From contig CAJPUA010000025.1 of the NCBI GenBank assembly GCA_905373705.1, forward strand, positions 1-8,821: a stretch of DNA of 8,821 nucleotides, in the 5' to 3' direction. Source of the DNA: an uncultured Schwartzia sp. (lineage in GTDB: Bacteria > Bacillota > Negativicutes > Selenomonadales > Selenomonadaceae). Positions within the stretch are counted from its first letter, which is position 1; each line of letters opens with the position of its first letter. Position numbers and translations under genes: made by a program. Positions 1 to 5,665 of the stretch are shown piece after piece. The notes under the pieces are model-generated. The model was not told where the DNA came from. It saw only the letters and a list, made by a program, of their open reading frames with translations, and did no database searches.

Positions 1-135
1 GCGGCGCTGGCGGGCGGCGAGGCGGTAGCAGCGCGCTCGAAAGTGTCCGGCGTCGTGCGGGAAACACGCGTGCGGGTTGGCGACCGGATAACTTCAGGAG
101 CGGTCGTGGCGCGTATTGAAAAGATAAGGAAATAA
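1..135 (+). CDS. C-terminal end of a protein with a lipoyl/HlyD-like (barrel-sandwich) segment, 5' truncated
   Basis: Frame 1 is open from the window edge to a TAA at 133-135, giving 44 residues. The segment VSGVVRETRVRVGD followed by ITSGAVVARIE has the pattern of a half barrel-sandwich hybrid: V-x-G-V-V, then V-x-x-G-D, a short turn with G, then hydrophobic-A-R-I. This is seen in HlyD/RND-type adaptors and in biotin/lipoyl carriers. No lysine sits at a biotin/lipoyl attachment position in what remains, so a structural role is more likely than a cofactor carrier. The gene ends about 56 bases before the next start with no terminator between, so the two are probably co-transcribed. The parent family cannot be named from this fragment. 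Confidence 0.6.
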   Translation, partial: AALAGGEAVAARSKVSGVVRETRVRVGDRITSGAVVARIEKIRK

Positions 136-179
136 ATTGAAATAAAACGCGGCTAATGAAACGGTTGGCAAAATAAATG

Positions 180-185
180 AGGTGA
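180..185 (+). promoter_or_regulatory. Ribosome binding site that supports a TTG start
   Basis: AGGTGA lies 6 bases upstream of the TTG at 192. The first in-frame ATG, at 204, would be 18 bases away. Spacing therefore favours the TTG start for the S55 gene. Confidence 0.6.
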
Positions 186-191
186 GAATTT

Positions 192-2219
192 TTGTATAAA
201 TTCATGAAACGTATCCTGACCGTCTTGACGGTATCAGTGTCTCTGTATCTGAATAGTCCCGTCGCAGCGGCGATGCCGGATATTCTGCCTCTGGCGGAGG
301 TAACCGCGGGAATGGAAGGCACGCTCTATACGGTCGTCGATCCATCCGGAGATATTGTGAGCTTTGACGCGGAAATCCTCGGCGTGTACCAGACGGACGG
401 CAGTTCTTTGCCATATATTATCGCCCGCAGCGAGGGCGCTTTTGCCGATACGGATGGCGGTCTTATGCAGGGAATGAGCGGCAGTCCGGTCTATGTCGAC
501 GGGCTGTTGATCGGGGCGGCGTCGGCGACGCTCAGCAACATGAATCCGCATACGTTTCTGACCGCGCCGGACGGCGCAGAAAAAAGCGGCGGAGCGTCCG
601 CGGGCTCGGCAGATAAACCGGCCGAAACGATTCGTCTGCTTGATATGGCACGCCCTAAACAGGATAAAGAATCTCCGGCGCAAGGAGAAAAAGGCGGCGT
701 TGGAATAGGAGATGAACCGGCGGAAGAAGGGGAAACGTCAGATAAACCGGCGACACCGCCCGAGAATACAGCGGACGAAGAAAAGCGAGCGACGGAAAAT
801 CCGGCTGCAGAGGAAGAATCTCCGGCTATCTCGGAGCAGAAGCCGGGTGCGGAAACAAAAGCGGCGGTTTCCCGGGCGGGCATAGATTTACGCTCGGCAG
901 TCTTTGTGAGCGGCTTTGATAAGGAAGCGCGGTTTATGCTCCAGAAAAAGCTCGACCCGATGGGGCTTCACGTCATCGCGGCGAATGGCTTGGGCGGCGG
1001 CAGTTATTCTACCGCCTACGACGCTGCATTGGAACCTGGGGCGGCCGTCGGCGCGGCGCTGGCTTACGGTGATTTTGCCATGACGGCTATCGGTACGGTC
1101 ACTGCCGTTGATGATAACCGGATATTGGCCTTTGGCCATGAGTTTTTGCATCGTGGCAACGTAAATTATTTTATGACCGACGCGCGGATTCTGGGCATGG
1201 TCAATGGTGTCAGCGACGGGCAAAAGCTCGGGATCGGCACGCAGGTTATCGGGCGCTTCAACCAGGACCGGGAGGCCGGGATCGCGGGAATTGTGGGGTC
1301 ATTTCCTATGGTCGTGCCGCTGAAGGTGACGGTGGCGGATAAAACGCTTCGTCAAGACCGGACGTACACCTCAGCCATCGCTTACGATGAGGACTTTTTG
1401 CCGGTATTGACGGCAGTAGCTTCTTATTCGGCGCTGGGACGGACAATGGATCATAAGAGTAAAGGGACGGTAAAAGTTCATTTTGCCGTTCGTACGAACG
1501 CCATGACGGGCGGCATCGTTGAGCGGACGAATATGTATTACGCGGAAAACGACGTAGGGCAGATCGCTTTCGGCGAGCTGGCGCAGGCCATGAACCTTAT
1601 TTGCTCGGATACGGAGCGCGAAGCGGACGTTTACGACGTTAAGGTTAAGGTTGAGTCCGAAGGGGAGCGGCGCACGGCGTCGCTTTTGACGGCGATTCCC
1701 GATAAGCCCGAGGTTCGTCCCGGCGAGACGGTAAATTTCAAGGTTACATTGAAGCCGTACCGGGAGGATAAAATTACCGTGACCATCCCTTTTAATGTGC
1801 CGGAAGAACAGCCGGACGGCCCCTTACATCTGGAGGTTCATGGCGGCGGGCTAGCGCTTTTGGAGAATCTTTTGGCGGCTTTACAGGCGGCGAACGAGGC
1901 AGAGCCGGCAGTATCCGACGAGGACCGCGCGATGACGACGGAGAACCGCTTGCGCGACCTCGTGGAAGCGCCCGCCAATAACGAAATTGTCATTGAGCCG
2001 GGTCCCGGCCCTGTGCCGACCGAAGAGGAGCAGGAAAAAGCGATTCGCGAGGCGATCCGCCGCCAGGAAGAATTGGCTGCCGCCGCTGAGGACGGAACGG
2101 CGCCGAAACGTAAACCGGACGACGAGAAGAAAAAGCCCCTGCAGGCGAAGCTTGCCACCGACTACGTTATCGATAATCACATTTCGGCAACCTTGGAGAT
2201 CAATAAAAAGGCGAAATAA
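192..2219 (+). CDS. Exported SpoIVB-family (peptidase S55 domain) protein
   Basis: The protein has 675 residues. The TTG start is chosen for the AGGTGA at 180-185. Residues 1-27 form a signal peptide (basic KFMKR, a hydrophobic stretch, cleavage near VAAA/MPD), so the protein acts outside the cytoplasmic membrane. Residues 28-112 match the N-terminal module of long S55 proteins, with GMEGTLYTVV, FDAEILGV and the serine motif LMQGMSGSPVYVDG (likely nucleophile Ser96). Residues about 125-228 are a low-complexity insert rich in Glu, Pro, Ala and Lys. Residues 295-375 hold GTVTAVDDNRILAFGHEFLH with the likely catalytic His316, then a QDREAGIAGIVGSFP stretch. A beta-rich region (about 478-540) and a charged, probably helical tail (605-650) follow. 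The B. subtilis namesake cleaves SpoIVFA during sporulation. This longer type has no known substrate, so protease activity is inferred from the motifs. It follows a lipoyl-like gene and ends at the terminator at 2311-2357. Confidence 0.85.
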   Translation: MYKFMKRILTVLTVSVSLYLNSPVAAAMPDILPLAEVTAGMEGTLYTVVDPSGDIVSFDAEILGVYQTDGSSLPYIIARSEGAFADTDGGLMQGMSGSPVYVDGLLIGAASATLSNMNPHTFLTAPDGAEKSGGASAGSADKPAETIRLLDMARPKQDKESPAQGEKGGVGIGDEPAEEGETSDKPATPPENTADEEKRATENPAAEEESPAISEQKPGAETKAAVSRAGIDLRSAVFVSGFDKEARFMLQKKLDPMGLHVIAANGLGGGSYSTAYDAALEPGAAVGAALAYGDFAMTAIGTVTAVDDNRILAFGHEFLHRGNVNYFMTDARILGMVNGVSDGQKLGIGTQVIGRFNQDREAGIAGIVGSFPMVVPLKVTVADKTLRQDRTYTSAIAYDEDFLPVLTAVASYSALGRTMDHKSKGTVKVHFAVRTNAMTGGIVERTNMYYAENDVGQIAFGELAQAMNLICSDTEREADVYDVKVKVESEGERRTASLLTAIPDKPEVRPGETVNFKVTLKPYREDKITVTIPFNVPEEQPDGPLHLEVHGGGLALLENLLAALQAANEAEPAVSDEDRAMTTENRLRDLVEAPANNEIVIEPGPGPVPTEEEQEKAIREAIRRQEELAAAAEDGTAPKRKPDDEKKKPLQAKLATDYVIDNHISATLEINKKAK

Positions 2220-2310
2220 AGATCGCGTAGCTTTCGTCGGATACGGGTAAAGTTGTTGGTTCGCATGAAGAGAATAGGTCAGGTAGAAAAGACGACTGAC
2301 GTTTCCATAG

Positions 2311-2357
2311 AAAAGGGAACAGCCGCACGCAACAGACGCGCGGCTGTTCCCTTTTTT
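2311..2357 (+). terminator. Strong rho-independent terminator, probably bidirectional
   Basis: A 16-bp perfect stem (2311-2326 pairing with 2340-2355, core GGGAACAGCCGC) encloses a 13-base loop and runs into six T (2352-2357). The complementary strand carries a shorter T run, four bases inside the stem, so it could also stop transcription arriving from the convergent apbE. It lies about 90 bases past the S55 stop and about 135 bases past the apbE stop. The rest of the 2220-2492 gap shows only a weak 6-bp inverted repeat (2367-2372 with 2388-2393) and no convincing gene. Confidence 0.9.
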
Positions 2358-2492
2358 GCTAAAGATTGCGGCGTAAATCGAAATTCAGCCGCAGCCTTCC
2401 TTGGGGAATTTTCGCAAAGGGCTCTTTGTATTTGTTATATGTTTGATAAACCTACAAAAGCGACTGCCCGACGATGAGCGACAGCTTCCATC

Positions 2493-3620
2493 TTATGGCA
2501 TAAGGGGAAGCGGCGCGCCGAGAGCGGTAATGGAGCCGTCCGCGGTGATGAGGAAAGCGGACGCGTCTGGGGGAAGGAGCGCCGCGCCGTCGCCGCCGAG
2601 GATAAAGAGGATGGTGGAAAGAATATCGGAGGAAAGACCGACGTTCGGATCCGTGTCGGGCAAAACGAGGACGGCGCCCGCTATACCATTTTCTGTCGGC
2701 CAGCCGGTGCGGGGATCGATGATGTGATGATAGCGCCGCCCGTCCGCAATAAAGAAATGTTCGTAGTCGCCGGAGCTCGCGAGCAGCGCTCCGGTGAGGG
2801 GAAGGACGCCCAGGCGGGCGGGCGGCTTTTGGCGAGGGTGTCGCAGCGCGATCTGCCACGGCTTTTGCGCGGGGTTTTGCCCGACAGCGCAGAGGGAGCT
2901 TTCGCCGAGGCTGATGAGACCGTTTTTTATGTGATGGGCGGTGAAAATGCGGCGCACTTCATCAAGCGCCAGCCCCTTTGCTGCGCCGCCAGGGTCGACG
3001 GCCATGCCCGGCTCCAGCAGCCGGGCATGACCATCGGGCGTGAGCTCGAGCTTTTGCCAATCGACGAGGGCACGCGCCTCCCGAACGGCGTTTTCGTCGG
3101 GGACGGATTGCCGGGCGATCGCTTCGCGCCAGAGCCGGCTCAAGGGGCCGATGGTGATGTCCCAGGCGCCGTCCGTTCGGGCGGAGTATGCCTGTGAAAT
3201 TTCGAGCAGGCGGAGCGTTTCCAGGGCGATAGCGACAGGATCACCGCCCGCGGCGGCGTTGAGCCGGGCGATATCGCTCTCAGGATTGGCGGCGTCAAAG
3301 AGCGCGTCCAGTGCGCGCAGCCGAGCTGCACTCTCATCGAGCGCCGCCGCGGCTTCTTCGCCTTCGGCGCGGAGGGTGACGACGGTGCCGAGCGCCAGCA
3401 TGTGCCGGACGAGGGGGGCGGGAGAATTTACCGCGGCGGGAGCGGATTGGCGTTCCCTAAGAGGCGGCGGATCCGGCGAAAGGAGCGCGCAGCCCGCGGT
3501 GAGGAAAAAAAGCGCCGATAAAGCAAGAGCCGGGAGAAATCCGCGCTGCCGAAGCCTTTTCCGGGGAATAGGGCATGTTTTTTTCAGCCGCTGGTAAATT
3601 TTAAAAATAAAGAAGAGCAT
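2493..3620 (-). CDS. apbE: FAD:protein FMN transferase (ApbE family), lipoprotein
   Basis: The protein has 375 residues. The ATG at 3620-3618 is chosen because AAGGAG lies 8 bases upstream; the open frame extends to 3722 but without such a site. A basic N-terminus is followed by a hydrophobic stretch and the lipobox LTAGC (Cys44), so the protein is predicted to be lipid-anchored outside the inner membrane. ApbE transfers FMN from FAD onto a Thr or Ser of target proteins, using Mg2+. Family motifs run in order: MLALGTVVTL (74-83), DGAWDITIGPLSRLW (150-164), VDPGGAAKG (208-216), SSGDYEHFF (282-290), HHIIDPRTGWP (298-308) and the C-terminal SSDILSTILF with likely metal ligands Asp332 and Thr336. 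Length and motifs are those of an intact enzyme. It is transcribed divergently from exbB. No FMN-binding target protein is visible in the window, so its substrate is unknown; an electron-transfer or ferric-reduction partner is plausible from context. Confidence 0.95.
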   Translation of the reverse strand: MLFFIFKIYQRLKKTCPIPRKRLRQRGFLPALALSALFFLTAGCALLSPDPPPLRERQSAPAAVNSPAPLVRHMLALGTVVTLRAEGEEAAAALDESAARLRALDALFDAANPESDIARLNAAAGGDPVAIALETLRLLEISQAYSARTDGAWDITIGPLSRLWREAIARQSVPDENAVREARALVDWQKLELTPDGHARLLEPGMAVDPGGAAKGLALDEVRRIFTAHHIKNGLISLGESSLCAVGQNPAQKPWQIALRHPRQKPPARLGVLPLTGALLASSGDYEHFFIADGRRYHHIIDPRTGWPTENGIAGAVLVLPDTDPNVGLSSDILSTILFILGGDGAALLPPDASAFLITADGSITALGAPLPLMP

Positions 3621-3628
3621 GTGAATAT

Positions 3629-3634
3629 CTCCTT
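3629..3634 (-). promoter_or_regulatory. Ribosome binding site fixing the apbE start
   Basis: On the minus strand AAGGAG stands 8 bases before the ATG at 3620. It rules in the shorter 375-residue product with its lipoprotein signal over the longer open frame. Confidence 0.85.
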
Positions 3635-3666
3635 GAAAAGGGGCGCGGATAGCGCCGGGAAAGATA

Positions 3667-3695
3667 TTGACAGTGATTTTGCCTTGTACTATAAT
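3667..3695 (+). promoter_or_regulatory. Consensus sigma-70 type promoter for exbB-exbD-tonB
   Basis: TTGACA (3667-3672) and TATAAT (3690-3695) are both perfect consensus hexamers with a 17-base spacer. The start of transcription would fall near 3702, giving a leader of about 90 bases before exbB. Such a strong core promoter on an uptake operon suggests control by a repressor. Confidence 0.85.
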
Positions 3696-3708
3696 GAGAA
3701 ATGTTCTT
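3690..3708 (+). promoter_or_regulatory. Candidate Fur box over both -10 elements
   Basis: By eye, 12 of 19 bases match the classical Fur consensus GATAATGATAATCATTATC, starting inside the TATAAT of the exbB promoter. Part of the match is the -10 box itself, which weakens the argument. The position over both -10 elements is where an iron-responsive repressor would act, and the genes on both sides fit iron control. Confidence 0.4.
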
Positions 3709-3722
3709 GATAAGGATGTCAA
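3694..3722 (-). promoter_or_regulatory. Divergent promoter for apbE, overlapping the exbB promoter
   Basis: On the minus strand a perfect TTGACA (3722-3717) is followed after 17 bases by TCTCAT (3699-3694), which matches the -10 consensus at 4 of 6 positions. Transcription would start near 3687, leaving a leader of about 67 bases before apbE. The -10 overlaps the -10 of the + strand promoter, so the two promoters probably compete for polymerase. The weak -10 makes this less certain than the + strand promoter. Confidence 0.55.
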
Positions 3723-3731
3723 TTTCGTTCC

Positions 3732-3744
3732 ATAATATTATTAT
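3732..3744. repeat. AT-only inverted repeat, possible operator
   Basis: ATAATA-T-TATTAT is a perfect 6-1-6 palindrome about 30 bases downstream of the predicted exbB start of transcription and about 50 bases upstream of the apbE one. It uses the ATAAT unit of Fur/PerR-family sites but does not fit the 7-1-7 PerR or Fur spacing. It could bind a regulator of both directions, or simply be AT-rich spacer. Confidence 0.4.
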
Positions 3745-3780
3745 AGTGTGCCGGGCGCGCTCAGGCAACCGGTACGATAT

Positions 3781-3786
3781 AGGAGG
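3781..3786 (+). promoter_or_regulatory. AGGAGG ribosome binding site ahead of three tandem TTG codons
   Basis: AGGAGG precedes three consecutive in-frame TTG codons at 3789, 3792 and 3795, with spacings of 2, 5 and 8 bases. The third has the best spacing and the second is acceptable. The product differs only by one or two Leu. Confidence 0.7.
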
Positions 3787-3794
3787 TTTTGTTG

Positions 3795-4412
3795 TTGAAC
3801 GTCATAGAAGCTTTTCAGCGGGGCGGTCCGGTAATGTATCTGCTGCTCCTCTGCTCATTGAGCGTGGCGGCCATCGCGATCGACCGCTTCCTTTTTTATC
3901 GGCGGGCGCAGGCGGGCAGTAAGGAACTGCTGGAGCGCATGGCGGCGGTTCGCGGAAACGAGTTCCTGGCGCTTTCCAGCGAGGCGAATGACAGTGTGAC
4001 GGCGTTTCTTTTAAAGGCCGGAGTCAAGGCGGCGCAAGGCAGCGGCGATGTGATCCTCGCCGTCGAGTCGGCGTACAGTGAGGCGGCGATGGAGCTTCGC
4101 GCCCGGCTCAACTACCTGTCGATGATCGTGACGATGGCGCCGCTTCTGGGGCTTTTGGGGACGATTTTCGGCATGATCGAGTCCTTTAATGTGTTTAGTC
4201 TGTCGGCAGAGGAACCGCTGGCGATCACCGGCGGGATCGGCGAGGCGCTGACCGCCACAGCGTTCGGGCTGTGCGTGGCGATTTTCGCCCTTGTCGTGCA
4301 TACGGTTTTTGCCCAACGGCTCGATCATATTCTGGCGATAATGGACCGGGCGTCAGCGGTGACGCTCTCGGCACTGCGCGCTGGCAATGGGGATGATCGC
4401 CATGCGGCGTGA
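3795..4412 (+). CDS. exbB: ExbB/TolQ/MotA-family proton channel protein
   Basis: The protein has 205 residues from the TTG at 3795 (or 206 from 3792), with AGGAGG 8 bases upstream. It is the large subunit of the inner-membrane motor that uses proton-motive force to energise TonB. Three membrane segments are visible: residues about 13-30, about 107-128 (with the family signature APLLGLLGTIFGMIESF at 115-131) and about 146-172 (GGIGEALTATAFGLCVAIFAL). A cytoplasmic loop lies between the first two, with an invariant-looking run VESAYSEAAMELRARLNYL. Length and topology are normal for short ExbB proteins. Its end overlaps the start of exbD, so the two are translationally coupled. TolQ is an alternative name, but the adjacent TonB and iron genes favour ExbB. 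Confidence 0.93.
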   Translation: MNVIEAFQRGGPVMYLLLLCSLSVAAIAIDRFLFYRRAQAGSKELLERMAAVRGNEFLALSSEANDSVTAFLLKAGVKAAQGSGDVILAVESAYSEAAMELRARLNYLSMIVTMAPLLGLLGTIFGMIESFNVFSLSAEEPLAITGGIGEALTATAFGLCVAIFALVVHTVFAQRLDHILAIMDRASAVTLSALRAGNGDDRHAA

Positions 4413-4815
4413 TTATCGCGTCGTCAAAGAGCCGACGGTCATGATTATTCCCATGATCGATATCATGCTGTTTCTGCTGGTCTTTTTCATGATCAGCACG
4501 ATCTACATGGTACAGGCGAATACCCTGCCGGTCAATCTCCCGGCGGCCGCTGCGGCGCGACGGGAGACCCGTCCCCGGATTGTAGCCGTCACGGTGCAGG
4601 CGGACGGTACGGTGCAGTATGAGCGCGATTCTGTACGAGTGACGGAGCTTTCAGCGCGTGTCCGGCAGGCGTTGGCGAATGACGCGGAGACGGTGTTTGT
4701 TCTGCGCGGGGATAAGGCGACGACTTACGATCATATTGTGGCGGTGCTTGACGTACTGAAGCAGTGCGGCACACGCCACGTTTCTATCGCGACGGAGCGC
4801 AAAGGGGGGCAGTAA
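4402..4815 (+). CDS. exbD: ExbD/TolR-family biopolymer transport protein
   Basis: The protein has 137 residues from the ATG at 4402. GGGGA about 8 bases upstream and the usual short basic N-terminus (MRRDYRVV) favour this over in-frame ATGs at 4387 and 4393. It has one membrane helix (about residues 12-33) with the motif PMIDIMLFLLVFFM, whose Asp20 corresponds to the proton-conducting Asp of ExbD proteins. A periplasmic domain of about 100 residues follows, including VAVTVQADGTVQY and VFVLRGDKATTYDHIVAVLDVLK, both typical of the family. It pairs with ExbB to power TonB. It overlaps exbB by 11 bases and stops one base before tonB, so the three genes form a tight operon. Confidence 0.93.
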   Translation: MRRDYRVVKEPTVMIIPMIDIMLFLLVFFMISTIYMVQANTLPVNLPAAAAARRETRPRIVAVTVQADGTVQYERDSVRVTELSARVRQALANDAETVFVLRGDKATTYDHIVAVLDVLKQCGTRHVSIATERKGGQ

Positions 4816-4816
4816 G

Positions 4817-5503
4817 ATGAATTACCCCAGTCACTGGCGCTTGGCGTACCTGTTGGCGTTTTTCTTTCATTTATGGGCGTGGCTGTTCGTCAGTCTGGCG
4901 CTGCCGCATCTTACGCTGTCCATGGCGCAGCCGGAGCCGGTGCAGGAGCTGGAATGGGCGCCGGATCTGCCGCCGGGCGAGGGCGATACTGCCGAGCCGG
5001 CGGCCGCTGGTTTACCGGCGGGGCCGGTTCTGCCGCAAGATGCGATAGCCGAGGCGGAGGATACGGACGCGCCGCCTCCGGAGGACACGGAAACGCCCCT
5101 CGAGGAAGAGACGCCGATTGTAGCGGAAGACGCGGCGGCGGCGATCGCTCAACTCAAAAAAACGGAGCAGGAAGGGAAAGACGACGGCAAGGGTCATACC
5201 ATCATTATTCGCGGAGGAGGCGGCGGACAACAGATGGGCGAGAACGCCAAGCTGGTGAAGCCCTTTTATCCCGCGCCGGGCGTGGTATCCTTCGGCGGAC
5301 GGGTAAGCGTTTCGGCGCGTATCGGTAAAGACGGCCGCATCAAAGAGACGAAGATCATGGTCACTTCGGGACGTCCCCTGGTTGACGCAGTGGCGATGTC
5401 CTGCGCCCGGAAATGGGTGTATAAACCCGCTACCGACCAGCACGGACAGCCTATGGAGTGCAACGCGATCATCAGTATCCCGTTCACTCGGCACGCGCCT
5501 TGA
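4817..5503 (+). CDS. tonB: TonB-family energy transducer
   Basis: The protein has 228 residues, starting at an ATG one base after the exbD stop. The N-terminal membrane anchor (about 8-30) carries a His (His18, in FFFHLWAW), matching the functionally important membrane His of TonB. A periplasm-spanning linker of about 110 residues (38-148) is rich in Pro, Glu, Asp and Ala. The C-terminal domain (about 160-223) has VSVSARIGKDGRIKE, VTSGRPLVDAVAMSCARKWVYKPA, then G-Q-P and IISIPF, the standard TonB fold pattern. The linker is acidic instead of the Pro-Lys/Pro-Glu blend of the E. coli protein, and a Gly run (133-137) precedes the C-terminal domain. The protein delivers ExbBD energy to TonB-dependent outer-membrane receptors. 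No such receptor is in the window. Confidence 0.92.
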   Translation: MNYPSHWRLAYLLAFFFHLWAWLFVSLALPHLTLSMAQPEPVQELEWAPDLPPGEGDTAEPAAAGLPAGPVLPQDAIAEAEDTDAPPPEDTETPLEEETPIVAEDAAAAIAQLKKTEQEGKDDGKGHTIIIRGGGGGQQMGENAKLVKPFYPAPGVVSFGGRVSVSARIGKDGRIKETKIMVTSGRPLVDAVAMSCARKWVYKPATDQHGQPMECNAIISIPFTRHAP

Positions 5504-5581
5504 AGATAATTGATGAGCGCAGGGCGCGAGGGGATAATTACCTTCCTGCGGCATATTCTTTAATTGGGAGAAAATCCTGTC

Positions 5582-5610
5582 TTGACGGGCGGTAGCTTTT
5601 GTTTTATGAT
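5582..5610 (+). promoter_or_regulatory. Promoter for the FTR1-P19 genes
   Basis: TTGACG (5582-5587) and TATGAT (5605-5610) each match consensus at 5 of 6 positions and are spaced by 17 bases. Transcription would begin near 5617, about 50 bases before the FTR1 start. No convincing terminator was found between tonB and this promoter, so some read-through from the tonB operon is possible. Confidence 0.7.
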
Positions 5611-5616
5611 GGTATT

Positions 5617-5635
5617 GAGAATGAAAATTGATTAA
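5617..5635 (+). promoter_or_regulatory. Candidate Fur box upstream of the FTR1 gene
   Basis: By eye, 11 of 19 bases match the Fur consensus (GAGAAT GAAAAT T followed by GATTAA), beginning at the predicted start of transcription. It resembles the candidate site at 3690-3708 (shared TGAGAA core and an AT-rich context). A direct-repeat look (GAGAAT, GAAAAT) fits the hexamer view of Fur sites. The evidence is modest for an AT-rich leader. Confidence 0.35.
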
Positions 5636-5665
5636 AATTGTTGATGATAGAAAGGGGCGGGTCTG

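Noticed and set aside
137..200. Promoter directly upstream of the S55 gene (TTGAAA or TTGGCA with downstream AT-rich boxes)
   Set aside because: No -10 box occurs at an acceptable distance: spacers would be about 11 or 24 bases. Co-transcription from upstream is simpler.
2367..2393. Inverted repeat TGCGGC / GCCGCA as a dedicated apbE terminator
   Set aside because: The stem is 6 bp with a 15-base loop and no T run on the minus strand. The stronger hairpin at 2311-2357 can serve instead.
2253..2477. Small + strand open frame (74 codons) in the S55-apbE gap
   Set aside because: It runs through the terminator hairpin and has no family resemblance.
2724..3597. Two + strand open frames opposite apbE
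   Set aside because: They are antisense to clearly conserved ApbE motifs, and their products show no recognisable domain.
4873..5328. Long + strand open frame overlapping tonB
   Set aside because: It lies in another frame of tonB, its product is a Gly/Arg/Ala-rich low-complexity chain, and it has no ribosome site. Such frames are expected in GC-rich DNA.
5494..5528. CGCGCC / GGCGCG inverted repeat at the end of tonB as a terminator
   Set aside because: The stem is only 6 bp with a loop of more than 20 bases and no T run follows.
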